Counted from the first letter of the stretch, positions 1 through 5,846 are shown. The stretch is 5,990 nucleotides of DNA from Bacteroidales bacterium (GCA_029931995.1 JAOZQX010000093.1:1-5990), one strand, 5' to 3'. Notes: generated from the letters alone by a model not told the origin. Made by a program: numbers and translations.

Positions 1-231
1 ACCTATAACTGCGATGCGAGCGTTTGGATTCCGTTTGTGTGCTTGCTTGATAGCTGTTTTGCATTTTTTTTCGGCATTGCCGGTTACCGTGCATGAGTTG
101 ATTACGTATATGTCTGCATCTTCTTTATAATCTACTGCAGCATAACCTTCTTTAATAAAACTCTTTGCAATGCTCGAAGTTTCCGAAAAGTTTAATTTAC
201 AGCCGAATGTTTGAAAAGCGATTTTTTTCAT
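1..231 (-). CDS. mtaB: tRNA threonylcarbamoyladenosine methylthiotransferase MtaB (partial, N-terminal 77 residues)
   Basis: The 77 codons from the ATG at 231 to the window edge read without a stop and begin MKKIAFQTFGCKLNFSETS, followed by INSCTVTGNAEKKC. This is the UPF0004 N-terminal domain of methylthiotransferases: Cys11 in the FGCKLN motif and Cys47 in the NSCTVT motif are the first two of three cysteines that bind the auxiliary 4Fe-4S cluster. The third cysteine, the radical-SAM CxxxCxxC motif and the TRAM domain lie beyond the window. The FGCKLNxxE form and NSCTVT point to the MtaB/YqeV branch, which converts t6A37 to ms2t6A37 in ANN-decoding tRNAs, rather than to MiaB or RimO. The start is chosen because the protein begins immediately before the family's first conserved strand. 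It lies 21 nt after the DMT transporter on the same strand, so cotranscription is likely, though a TATCTTTG -7-like box at 247-240 could give it its own transcript. RimO or MiaB is a less likely alternative. Confidence 0.88.
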   Translation of the reverse strand, partial: MKKIAFQTFGCKLNFSETSSIAKSFIKEGYAAVDYKEDADIYVINSCTVTGNAEKKCKTAIKQAHKRNPNARIAVIG

Positions 232-239
232 TTGATGAA

Positions 240-247
240 CAAAGATA
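240..247 (-). promoter_or_regulatory. possible -7 box for mtaB
   Basis: On the minus strand this reads TATCTTTG, an exact match to the Bacteroidota -7 consensus TAnnTTTG, and it ends 8 nt before the mtaB ATG. No TTG sits 19-21 nt upstream, so only half of the promoter is visible. If used, it would give an almost leaderless mtaB transcript in addition to read-through from the transporter genes. Confidence 0.3.
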
Positions 248-252
248 ATGCA

Positions 253-1152
253 TTACCCGTTATCAGTCGCTTTTGGAGGGTCAATATATTTTTGAATAAT
301 TATACCACTTACAATGAAAAATAAGCCTATAAAAGTGGAAAGAAGGATTTCTTCTCCAACACTCAAATGAATTACAAAAAGTGCTATAAATGGCGACAGA
401 TAAACTAAATTGCTGATTTTTGCAGTATTAACAGATAAACTTAGTGCTTTTAACCAAAGTACATAAGTTATTCCCATTTCAAAGAAACCAATATAAACGG
501 ATCCAATTACACCTTCAATTTTTGGTAAACTTTTTTCACCCCAAACAAGAACCGCTATCAGAACATAAATTAATCCAAAACAAAAATTTAGAAAAAGTTT
601 TTCAACTTCATCACGTTTGTCCTTCATATTAAATATCCAATATAAGACCCAAAATATTGCACTTCCCACAGCCAGCGATACTCCATACAGATTATCAATT
701 TCTAAGCTTAAAACTTTTCCTTCTGTTGAAATAATAATAATCCCAAAAAAACTGACTAAAAGGGCAAGGATGCTTTTATAAGAAATTTTTTGTTTTAAAA
801 ATGGGATGGATAGCAATACCAAAATAATTGGCCAAAAATAATTAAGTGTTCCTGCAATTTGGGCTGCTAAAAGCTTGTAAGCTTTAAAAAGAATCAGATA
901 ATATGCAAAAGGGTTCAATAGACCTAGAATTGCTGAATTTCTAAATTGTTTGAATTTTGTTTGCCTCAGGTTTTTTAATTTGCCTTGAAAGAGTAAAATC
1001 GAAAACAAAATAATGACAGAACATAAAGAGGCAAACAAGAGTAATAGTCGGAAATCGATGTAACGTAGGCTAATTTTAAAAGCCGAACTCATGGTTGACC
1101 AAAACAATACAGCTGTTAGGGCATAGATGTATGCTAGGTTTTGCTTTTTCAT
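253..1152 (-). CDS. DMT-superfamily EamA-type transporter
   Basis: A 299-residue, very hydrophobic protein with ten predicted membrane helices (roughly residues 7-26, 34-55, 72-91, 95-118, 125-143, 155-174, 186-204, 215-234, 246-264 and 270-287). This is the usual size and topology of the drug/metabolite transporter superfamily, with two EamA (PF00892) repeats. Family-like features include a Trp-Ser pair in helix 1 (LFWSTMSS), a Pro-containing segment ending helix 4 (NYFWPII) and the ALSLSVNTAKISNLVYLSPF region of repeat 2. Family members export amino acids, metabolites or drugs. The substrate cannot be read from the sequence. The ATG lies 2 nt after the stop of the upstream anion permease gene, so the two are almost certainly one operon, and translational coupling is possible. 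The tail (DPPKATDNG) is soluble and polar. Confident about the family, not about the cargo. Confidence 0.85.
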   Translation of the reverse strand: MKKQNLAYIYALTAVLFWSTMSSAFKISLRYIDFRLLLLFASLCSVIILFSILLFQGKLKNLRQTKFKQFRNSAILGLLNPFAYYLILFKAYKLLAAQIAGTLNYFWPIILVLLSIPFLKQKISYKSILALLVSFFGIIIISTEGKVLSLEIDNLYGVSLAVGSAIFWVLYWIFNMKDKRDEVEKLFLNFCFGLIYVLIAVLVWGEKSLPKIEGVIGSVYIGFFEMGITYVLWLKALSLSVNTAKISNLVYLSPFIALFVIHLSVGEEILLSTFIGLFFIVSGIIIQKYIDPPKATDNG

Positions 1153-1154
1153 AT

Positions 1155-2687
1155 TTACTTTATTACAGCCCAGTCGGGGAATACACCACTTTCAATTCCA
1201 AAAATAGTTTCTCCTAAAAAGTAAGTAATCAGTGTAATAACAACAGCTCCTAATATATTTAAAATCAGACCGGTTCGAGCCATTTCCATCATATTTATTC
1301 GATTTGAGCCAAATACAATGGCATTTGGTGGAGTTGCCACAGGAAGCATAAAAGCCATTGAGGCCGATAAGGTTGCTGGAAGCATTAACAATAAAGGGTT
1401 TATTTGTGTGGTTACAGACAGTCCTGCTAACACAGGTAATAGCATTTCTGTTGTGGCAGTATTAGAAGTGAGTTCTGTAAGGAAAGTCATCACTAAGCAA
1501 ATAATTAGGATGACAAAGAATGGATGAATGGTAACGACCCAGCTTAATTGGTGTCCAAACCAAAGAGAAAGGCCAGACTCCTTAAATCCGCTAGCGAGGG
1601 CAAACCCGCCACCAAAAAGTAACACAATATGCCACGGAATTCCGTTGGCTGCTTTCCAGGTCATAATATTTTCGCCCGATTTATTGCGCGATGGAATTAG
1701 AAATAAAAGTATAGCCATTGCAATGGCCACTGTTCCGTCATTGATATAAGATGGTGCCGAAAAAATTGTTGACCACCCAGGTAAGGTAAAACTACCAATA
1801 GTGATACTTGAGCGACTTAGCCATAAAAAAGCTAAAAGAATAAAGTCGATTAATATAATTTTTTCTTCCCTGCTGATCGGGCCTAATTCTTTATATTGAA
1901 TTTTAAATGAGTCTTTGCTGATTTGAGCCCAGCCTTTTTTCTTCGGACGGTAAATAAGGTATAAGTATATCCATACAAAAACGAAAAAGATAATTGTAAC
2001 CGGTAGTGCATAGGCCATCCAGTTAGCGAAAGATATTTCAGGAGCTTCAGGAAACATGATTTGAAAAATTCTGGCAAACGAAAGATTTGGAGGAGTGCCT
2101 ACCAAAGTTGCAATTCCTCCAATTGATGCGCTATAAGCCACCCCAAGTAATAAGCCCGAAGAGTAATTTCCTATTGCTTTTTCCCCAATACTATCTTCTA
2201 ATTTTTGAATAATTGAAAGAAGGATGGGAACCATCATCATGGTGGTGGCAGTATTTGATATCCACATCGAGAGAAAAGCTGTAGCTAGCATGAATCCTAA
2301 TAAAATTCGTGCCGGACTTACACCTGTGTACATCAATATTTTTAATGCTATTCGTTTGTGAAGATTCCATTTTTGCATGGCTATGGCCACGATGAATCCT
2401 CCAATAAATAAAAATATTACATGGTTGAAGTAAGTGGACGATACATCTTTTCCGTTCATCACTCCCAAAAGAGGAAATAAAACAACCGGAAGGAGTGAAG
2501 TAACTGCTAAAGGAATGGCTTCGGTTACCCACCAAATTGCCATTAGCAAAGCTACGGCAAGTGTATAGGTTACTTCGGGTTTCCCCGATTCTAGGTCTCC
2601 AAAAAATATTATCAGTAAAAAAACGATCAAGCCTCCAAATATGCCAATTTGTTGCTTCGAATTTAGGAGTTTAAAGTAGTTGGACAT
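1155..2687 (-). CDS. DASS/SLC13-family anion:sodium symporter
   Basis: A 510-residue polytopic inner-membrane protein of the divalent anion:Na+ symporter family (TC 2.A.47, related to VcINDY, SLC13 and SdcS), which imports dicarboxylates such as succinate, malate or fumarate, or in some members sulfate. Numbered from the ATG at 2687, both signature Ser-Asn-Thr motifs that build the paired sodium/substrate sites are present: SNTATTMMMVP at 144-154 and SNTATTEMLLP at 408-418. Their partner loops GTPPN (197-201) and ATPPN (451-455) are present too. The short N-terminal stretch ending in KQQIG and the first helix are typical. An upstream TTG at 2732 would add 15 residues, but it coincides with the predicted -33 element and precedes the -7 box at 2712-2705, so the ATG is preferred. 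The DMT transporter gene follows after 2 nt. Substrate is inferred only at family level; a sulfate or tricarboxylate carrier is possible. Confidence 0.9.
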   Translation of the reverse strand: MSNYFKLLNSKQQIGIFGGLIVFLLIIFFGDLESGKPEVTYTLAVALLMAIWWVTEAIPLAVTSLLPVVLFPLLGVMNGKDVSSTYFNHVIFLFIGGFIVAIAMQKWNLHKRIALKILMYTGVSPARILLGFMLATAFLSMWISNTATTMMMVPILLSIIQKLEDSIGEKAIGNYSSGLLLGVAYSASIGGIATLVGTPPNLSFARIFQIMFPEAPEISFANWMAYALPVTIIFFVFVWIYLYLIYRPKKKGWAQISKDSFKIQYKELGPISREEKIILIDFILLAFLWLSRSSITIGSFTLPGWSTIFSAPSYINDGTVAIAMAILLFLIPSRNKSGENIMTWKAANGIPWHIVLLFGGGFALASGFKESGLSLWFGHQLSWVVTIHPFFVILIICLVMTFLTELTSNTATTEMLLPVLAGLSVTTQINPLLLMLPATLSASMAFMLPVATPPNAIVFGSNRINMMEMARTGLILNILGAVVITLITYFLGETIFGIESGVFPDWAVIK

Positions 2688-2704
2688 TAACAGGGTATTT
2701 TGTG

Positions 2705-2732
2705 TAAATATAGATAAAATGAGAAAAACCAA
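2705..2732 (-). promoter_or_regulatory. promoter of the DASS transporter operon
   Basis: On the minus strand TTGG (2732-2729) lies 17 nt (counted after TTG) upstream of TATATTTA (2712-2705). The latter matches the Bacteroidota -7 consensus TAnnTTTG except for the final G. Transcription would begin near 2698, leaving a leader of about 11 nt before the ATG at 2687. The spacing is slightly short of the usual 19-21 nt, so this is a plausible rather than certain promoter. Confidence 0.45.
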
Positions 2733-2785
2733 GAAATAATTATAGAAGCTATTGACCTTGTATGTGTTTAAGTTGTTAAATTTTA

Positions 2786-2810
2786 TAGTTTTGCATTCAT
2801 AATAAATTTG
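2786..2810 (+). promoter_or_regulatory. arcC promoter region with two -7 boxes
   Basis: Two exact TAnnTTTG matches lie in front of arcC: TAGTTTTG at 2786-2793 and TAAATTTG at 2803-2810. The first would give a leader of about 18 nt, the second an almost leaderless message. Neither has a well-placed TTG 19-21 nt upstream, so which one is used is undecided. A TTGTTAA heptamer at 2773-2779, identical to one arm of the Rex operator in front of rex, lies just upstream. No Shine-Dalgarno sequence is present before the ATG. Confidence 0.45.
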
Positions 2811-2817
2811 TACAAAA

Positions 2818-3762
2818 ATGAAAAAGTTAGCTGTTGTTGCATTTGGAGGAAATGCATTATTGGAGGCTGGTCAGAAAGGAACGATTGAAGAACAAGAAGA
2901 AAATGCATATCAGACTAGTGAAACCCTTATTAAATTATTGAAGAGGAATTACAATATTGTTTTAACACACGGAAACGGTCCTCAGGTGGGAAATATTTTG
3001 CTTGCCAATCAGGGTGGCAATCAAATTCACGGGGTTCCGGAAATGCCTTTAGATATTTGTGTTGCTTATTCGCAGGGATTTATTGGCTATGTAATTGAGC
3101 AGCAATTACGTAATGTTTTGTTAAAACAAGATATGGATCGCGACATCCTAACTATTGTTACTCAAGTACTTGTTAATAAGGATGATCCTGCATTTGAGAA
3201 CCCAACAAAACCTATTGGTCCTTATTATTCTAAAGAAGAAGCAAAGAAATTTATTAAAGAAACCGGAGCGAAATTTAAGGAAGACAAAGCTCGTGGAGGT
3301 TGGCGTAAGGTTGTAGCCTCGCCAAAACCGTTGGTTATCTCAAATAAAAAATCTATTGAAAGGATAGCTCGCGAAGGTCATATCGTTATTGCCGTAGGAG
3401 GTGGAGGTATTCCGGCTTATTATGTTGAGCCTAATAAACTTCAGGGAATTGATGCCGTTATTGATAAAGATTTGGCTTCTGCTTTATTAGCTGCTCAAAT
3501 TAATGCCGATAAATTATTTATTCTTACTGATGTACCTAAAGTTTGCTTGAATTTTAACACTCCTCAAGAAAAATCGATAGATCGTATGAGTATTGCTGAA
3601 GCAAATCGATATTTGAAAGAAGGACATTTTGCAGAAGGCAGCATGGCACCCAAAATTAGGGCTTCAATAAATTTTGTGGAAAATAGTGGAAAAGATACAA
3701 TTATTACAAAGAGTACACATCTTGGTATTGATGATGGAGGTACTCGCGTTGTAATGGTTTAA
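2818..3762 (+). CDS. arcC: carbamate kinase
   Basis: A 314-residue cytoplasmic enzyme of the amino-acid kinase superfamily, at the normal length for the family. It interconverts carbamoyl phosphate + ADP with carbamate (CO2 + NH3) + ATP, usually in the ATP-yielding direction at the end of arginine deiminase or allantoin/agmatine catabolism. Visible motifs: AFGGNALL (8-15, phosphate-binding loop), THGNGPQVGN (50-59), PTKPIGPYY (129-137, the mobile subdomain with its lysine), GGWRKVVASP (160-169), AVGGGGIP (192-199), IDKDLASALLA (215-225), ILTDV (235-239) and GSMAPKI (274-280). All are intact. The ATG is preceded by a Bacteroidota promoter. Neither arcA (arginine deiminase) nor arcB (ornithine carbamoyltransferase) is adjacent, so the pathway is not shown by context. 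The gene converges on rex and its last 4 nt overlap the rex stop. Very confident of the enzyme, unsure of its physiological direction here. Confidence 0.96.
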   Translation: MKKLAVVAFGGNALLEAGQKGTIEEQEENAYQTSETLIKLLKRNYNIVLTHGNGPQVGNILLANQGGNQIHGVPEMPLDICVAYSQGFIGYVIEQQLRNVLLKQDMDRDILTIVTQVLVNKDDPAFENPTKPIGPYYSKEEAKKFIKETGAKFKEDKARGGWRKVVASPKPLVISNKKSIERIAREGHIVIAVGGGGIPAYYVEPNKLQGIDAVIDKDLASALLAAQINADKLFILTDVPKVCLNFNTPQEKSIDRMSIAEANRYLKEGHFAEGSMAPKIRASINFVENSGKDTIITKSTHLGIDDGGTRVVMV

Positions 3763-4394
3763 GAATTATCTGAAATGTGTGTTTTTACAAAGAAGGCTAC
3801 TTTTTCGAGCGAAGTAATCATATCGTATTCTTCCAAGTAAATTTGATTAGGAACATTAACAGGTTTCGCGGTGTAATTTAGTATGCCTTTTATTTTCGAT
3901 TCAACTAATTTCTCGGAAATTTCAGGTGCTGAACCTGCTGGAACCGTGATGATTCCAATGGAAATATTATCTTGTTTGATGATTCCTGCCATTTCATCAA
4001 TATGATAACAGCGGACACCTGAAAATACACGACCAATTTTATCAGGATTGTTATCGAATGCAGCTACTATAGAGAGTTTTGTACGCTTCCCGTTGAAATA
4101 ATTGATCATAGCATGTCCTAGGTTTCCAATGCCTACAACGGCTACATTTAAGCCTTCTTTGGTGTCAATAATATCACCAATTAAATCAATAAGTTCTTGA
4201 ACGTTATAGCCTTTGCGCAATGTGCCTGTATAACCAATAAGCATAATATCGCGACGAACCTGCACAGGTGTAATGTGTTGGATTTTAGCAATTTCATGAG
4301 AAAAAATATGAGTTTTTCCTTTAGCAGCACAAATCAGTAAAGCTCTGCGATACTGACTTAGTCGTTCAATAGTTTTGTGAGGTAAATTTTTCAT
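3759..4394 (-). CDS. rex: redox-sensing transcriptional repressor Rex
   Basis: A 211-residue protein, the usual size for Rex. It binds DNA when NADH is scarce and lets go when the NADH/NAD+ ratio rises, typically controlling fermentation, hydrogenase and respiratory genes. Residues 1-80 form the winged helix, with family hallmarks KTIERLSQYRRAL (7-19) and recognition-helix region TPVQVRRDIMLIGYTG (42-57). Residues 83-185 are the Rossmann domain with VGIGNLGHA (87-95; G88, G90, G93), Asp114 in AAFDNNPDKIG for the adenine ribose, and VPAGSAPE (151-158). ILNYTAKPVNVP (171-182) and the final helix are the dimer-swapping C-terminal part. The wing reads GTLRKGYNV, slightly different from the GRRGVGY form of Gram-positive Rex. 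The start is supported by alignment to the family N-terminus and by a promoter 42-72 nt upstream. A perfect Rex-type operator lies upstream, suggesting autoregulation. Confidence 0.95.
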   Translation of the reverse strand: MKNLPHKTIERLSQYRRALLICAAKGKTHIFSHEIAKIQHITPVQVRRDIMLIGYTGTLRKGYNVQELIDLIGDIIDTKEGLNVAVVGIGNLGHAMINYFNGKRTKLSIVAAFDNNPDKIGRVFSGVRCYHIDEMAGIIKQDNISIGIITVPAGSAPEISEKLVESKIKGILNYTAKPVNVPNQIYLEEYDMITSLEKVAFFVKTHISDNS

Positions 4395-4413
4395 GCGTAG
4401 TTTGATTATGCTA

Positions 4414-4430
4414 TGGATATTTCTTATCCA
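4414..4430 (-). promoter_or_regulatory. hairpin or operator at the predicted 5' end of the rex mRNA
   Basis: On the minus strand TGGATA (4430-4425) and TATCCA (4419-4414) form a perfect 6 bp inverted repeat around a 5 nt loop. From the -7 box at 4443-4436 the transcript should begin close to 4430, so the hairpin would sit at the very 5' end of the leader, 19 nt before the ATG. It may stabilise the message, or may be an operator overlapping the start site. No protein is known to me for this exact site. Confidence 0.35.
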
Positions 4431-4435
4431 GCAAG

Positions 4436-4466
4436 CAAATTTAAATTTTGGTTATATAAAATGCAA
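4436..4466 (-). promoter_or_regulatory. rex promoter (Bacteroidota primary sigma type)
   Basis: On the minus strand TTG (4466-4464) is followed after exactly 20 nt by TAAATTTG (4443-4436), an exact match to the Bacteroidota -33/-7 consensus (TTG, 19-21 nt, TAnnTTTG). The predicted start of transcription is near 4430, giving a leader of about 36 nt for rex. This is the best-formed promoter in the window. It lets rex be expressed apart from hypAB read-through. Confidence 0.7.
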
Positions 4467-4472
4467 GAAAAA

Positions 4473-4490
4473 TTGTTAATTATTTAACAA
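4473..4490. promoter_or_regulatory. perfect Rex operator upstream of rex
   Basis: The 18 bp TTGTTAATTATTTAACAA is a perfect inverted repeat with 7 bp arms (TTGTTAA/TTAACAA) around 4 bp. It matches the clostridial-type Rex box TTGTTAA-N4-TTAACAA, a variant of the classical TTGTGAA-N4-TTCACAA. It lies 79-96 nt before the rex ATG and 6 nt upstream of the -33 element, and also just behind hypB. A self-regulating operator next to a rex gene is expected for the family. The position upstream of, rather than across, the promoter is slightly unusual. Confidence 0.8.
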
Positions 4491-4562
4491 AGAGTTGGGA
4501 GATTCTTAAAATTATATGATCTTAATCAGTAATAAATAGCTTCTTTGTTAGCTAATAAACAG

Positions 4563-5435
4563 TTATTTTGGCATTTGTTTATGAAGCCATTGATACCATG
4601 CCTCCATACCTTTTCCGGTTTTTACGGAGAGTTCAAAAAACTCTAAATGATGGTTTATCTTTAAGGCGTATTCTTTTGTTTTTTCTACATCAAAATCCAA
4701 ATAGGGAAGAAGATCAGTTTTATTAATTATGCAAATATCAGAAGATGCAAACATATTTGGATATTTAATGGGTTTGTCTTCGCCTTCAGTAACACTAATA
4801 ATTACAACCCGTTTCGATTCTCCTAAATCAAACATAGAGGGGCAAACGAGATTCCCAACATTTTCAATAATCAGCACGCTATTGTTGTTAACTTCCAACT
4901 TTTTAACTGCTTTATTAATCATGTCAGCATCTAAATGACATCCGTTTCCGGTATTGATTTGTACTACCGGAGCTCCGGCAGCCTCAATGCGATTTGCATC
5001 GTTCATTGTTTGCTGATCGCCTTCAATAACGTAAAAGGGGAGTTTCTTTCCCATTTCTTTTATGGTACGTTCAAGCAAACTGGTTTTGCCCGAACCGGGT
5101 GAACTTACAAGATTTAAAGCCATAATGTTTTTCGCTTCAAAAAAACCTCTATTTCGTTCCGCAAGTAGATCGTTTTTTTGTAAAACATTCACTTCAAGTT
5201 CAATCTCCTTTTTGTGATTATGGTCATGCGAATGATTGTGATGATGATGGGCATGCTCACTATGCTCATGATTGGGCTCATACTTGTGATCTTGATCATG
5301 ATTATGTGAGTGAGAATGATCGTGTTCGTGTTCGTTTTCCCCATGTTGGTGGGAATGTGTATGATTATGTTCGTGGTCTTCGCCAGGTTTTCTAATACTT
5401 ACTGAATCGTCGCCACATCCGCAGGTTCCGCACAT
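4563..5435 (-). CDS. hypB: [NiFe]-hydrogenase maturation GTPase HypB with His-rich nickel-binding domain
   Basis: A 290-residue cytoplasmic G3E/SIMIBI-class GTPase that, with HypA, delivers nickel to the large subunit of [NiFe]-hydrogenases (in some bacteria also to urease). The N-terminus MCGTCGCG carries the high-affinity nickel motif CxxCxC (C2, C5, C7). Residues 21-74 are a histidine-rich segment with 24 His in 54 residues, a probable nickel store. The GTPase domain follows: P-loop SSPGSGKTS (111-119), EGDQQT (138-143), GNGCHLD (163-169, with metal-site Cys166 and His167), ENVGNLVCP (191-199, Cys198) and NKTDLL (238-243) for guanine recognition. No truncation is seen. The ATG is fixed because the CxxCxC motif normally starts at residue 2. 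It lies 30 nt downstream of hypA in the same direction, so the two form an operon. The hydrogenase it serves is outside the window. Confidence 0.97.
   Translation of the reverse strand: MCGTCGCGDDSVSIRKPGEDHEHNHTHSHQHGENEHEHDHSHSHNHDQDHKYEPNHEHSEHAHHHHNHSHDHNHKKEIELEVNVLQKNDLLAERNRGFFEAKNIMALNLVSSPGSGKTSLLERTIKEMGKKLPFYVIEGDQQTMNDANRIEAAGAPVVQINTGNGCHLDADMINKAVKKLEVNNNSVLIIENVGNLVCPSMFDLGESKRVVIISVTEGEDKPIKYPNMFASSDICIINKTDLLPYLDFDVEKTKEYALKINHHLEFFELSVKTGKGMEAWYQWLHKQMPK
5214..5375 (-). repeat. His-codon-rich low-complexity tract in hypB
   Basis: On the plus strand this stretch is dominated by atg/gtg steps (His codons CAT/CAC on the coding strand) alternating with codons for Asp, Glu, Asn and Ser, and it encodes HypB residues 21-74. 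It is imperfectly periodic (mostly His-x) rather than a true tandem array. Such tracts often differ in length between close relatives through slippage or unequal recombination. The reading frame here is intact. Confidence 0.7.
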
Positions 5436-5465
5436 AATTTTTCTTTTTTACAAAAATACGGATTT

Positions 5466-5807
5466 TTATCCGAGTATAATTTTTTTAATCTTAAGTTCTT
5501 TTCCTTTGATAATATCTGTTTCAAAGCTTCCGCATTTTGGGCAAACTGCAAAAAAATCATCAACATCAAACTGATTATTACATTTGCTGCAGTTCGCTTC
5601 AGCTCTGAGTTCTGTATAATTTAATTTCGCATTGCTTAAGCAACTGCCTTTAACTGCTTCTTCCATGGCAAACTCTAATGCTTCGATAATTATTCCAGAC
5701 ATGCCACCAATTTCGATTTCAATTTCTGCAATTGATGAAGCTTTGGATTTGTTTGCTTCTTCTGTAACAATATCAACAATATTAACGGCTATTGATAGTT
5801 CGTGCAT
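5466..5807 (-). CDS. hypA: hydrogenase nickel incorporation protein HypA
   Basis: A 113-residue metallochaperone, the normal length for HypA/HybF. It binds nickel through the N-terminal Met-His-Glu (MHELSIA, with His2 as ligand) and docks HypB to the hydrogenase large-subunit precursor. The C-terminal half has the structural zinc site: CSKC (73-76) and CPKCG (89-93), two CxxC pairs 12 residues apart. The start is certain because MHELSIA is the invariant family beginning and the first Met must carry the nickel site. AAGAGG abuts the ATG but is too close to act as a normal ribosome binding site. hypA is the first gene of a hypA-hypB unit. Its promoter carries a degenerate Rex-like operator, suggesting control by the rex product encoded downstream. 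hypC, D, E and F are not in the window. Confidence 0.96.
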   Translation of the reverse strand: MHELSIAVNIVDIVTEEANKSKASSIAEIEIEIGGMSGIIIEALEFAMEEAVKGSCLSNAKLNYTELRAEANCSKCNNQFDVDDFFAVCPKCGSFETDIIKGKELKIKKIILG

Positions 5808-5838
5808 CCTCTTAAAAAATGATTTTATATTTGGTATG

Positions 5839-5846
5839 CAAATGTA
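5839..5846 (-). promoter_or_regulatory. -7 box of the hypAB promoter
   Basis: On the minus strand TACATTTG is an exact TAnnTTTG match, placing the transcription start near 5832 and a leader of about 25 nt before the hypA ATG. The -33 region about 20 nt upstream is T-rich but has no TTG at the ideal place, so the promoter may be weak or need help from an activator. The box abuts and overlaps by 2 bp the Rex-like site at 5845-5862. Confidence 0.55.

Noticed and set aside
246..255. Perfect 10 bp palindrome TAATGCATTA at the end of the DMT gene
   Set aside because: Short, overlaps the stop codon, and has no T tract; likely coincidental.
1318..1749. Two plus-strand open frames of about 70 codons inside the DASS gene
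   Set aside because: They are antisense to a strongly conserved permease, have no family resemblance or promoter, and are frame shadows.
1883..2535. Minus-strand open frames overlapping the DASS gene in another frame
   Set aside because: They lie entirely within the real gene, which has intact SNT and TPPN motifs; the alternative products look random and rich in His/Ser.
4537..4554. Possible terminator of hypAB (minus strand TAGCT-N8-AGCTA followed by TTTATT)
   Set aside because: A 5 bp AT-rich stem with a long loop and an interrupted T run is too weak to call.
4545..4562. Further Rex-like site TTGTTAG-N4-TAAACAG (11/14) just behind hypB
   Set aside because: It lies at a gene end with no promoter beside it. 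It is used here as a measure of how often weak matches arise in AT-rich sequence.
4885..4891. TTGTTAA heptamer inside hypB
   Set aside because: Coding sequence with no second arm; chance occurrence of a half-site.
5214..5375. Repetitive look of the hypB His tract considered as a CRISPR or tandem array
   Set aside because: No constant repeat unit or spacers; it is a coding low-complexity tract in frame with HypB.
5451..5458. TATTTTTG -7-like box (minus strand) between hypA and hypB
   Set aside because: Matches TAnnTTTG, but there is no TTG upstream and the sequence is a T-rich run in a 30 bp operon gap; probably chance.
5459..5472. CGGAT-TTTT-ATCCG small hairpin at the hypA stop codon
   Set aside because: Only a 5 bp stem and no T tract; insufficient as a terminator or processing site.
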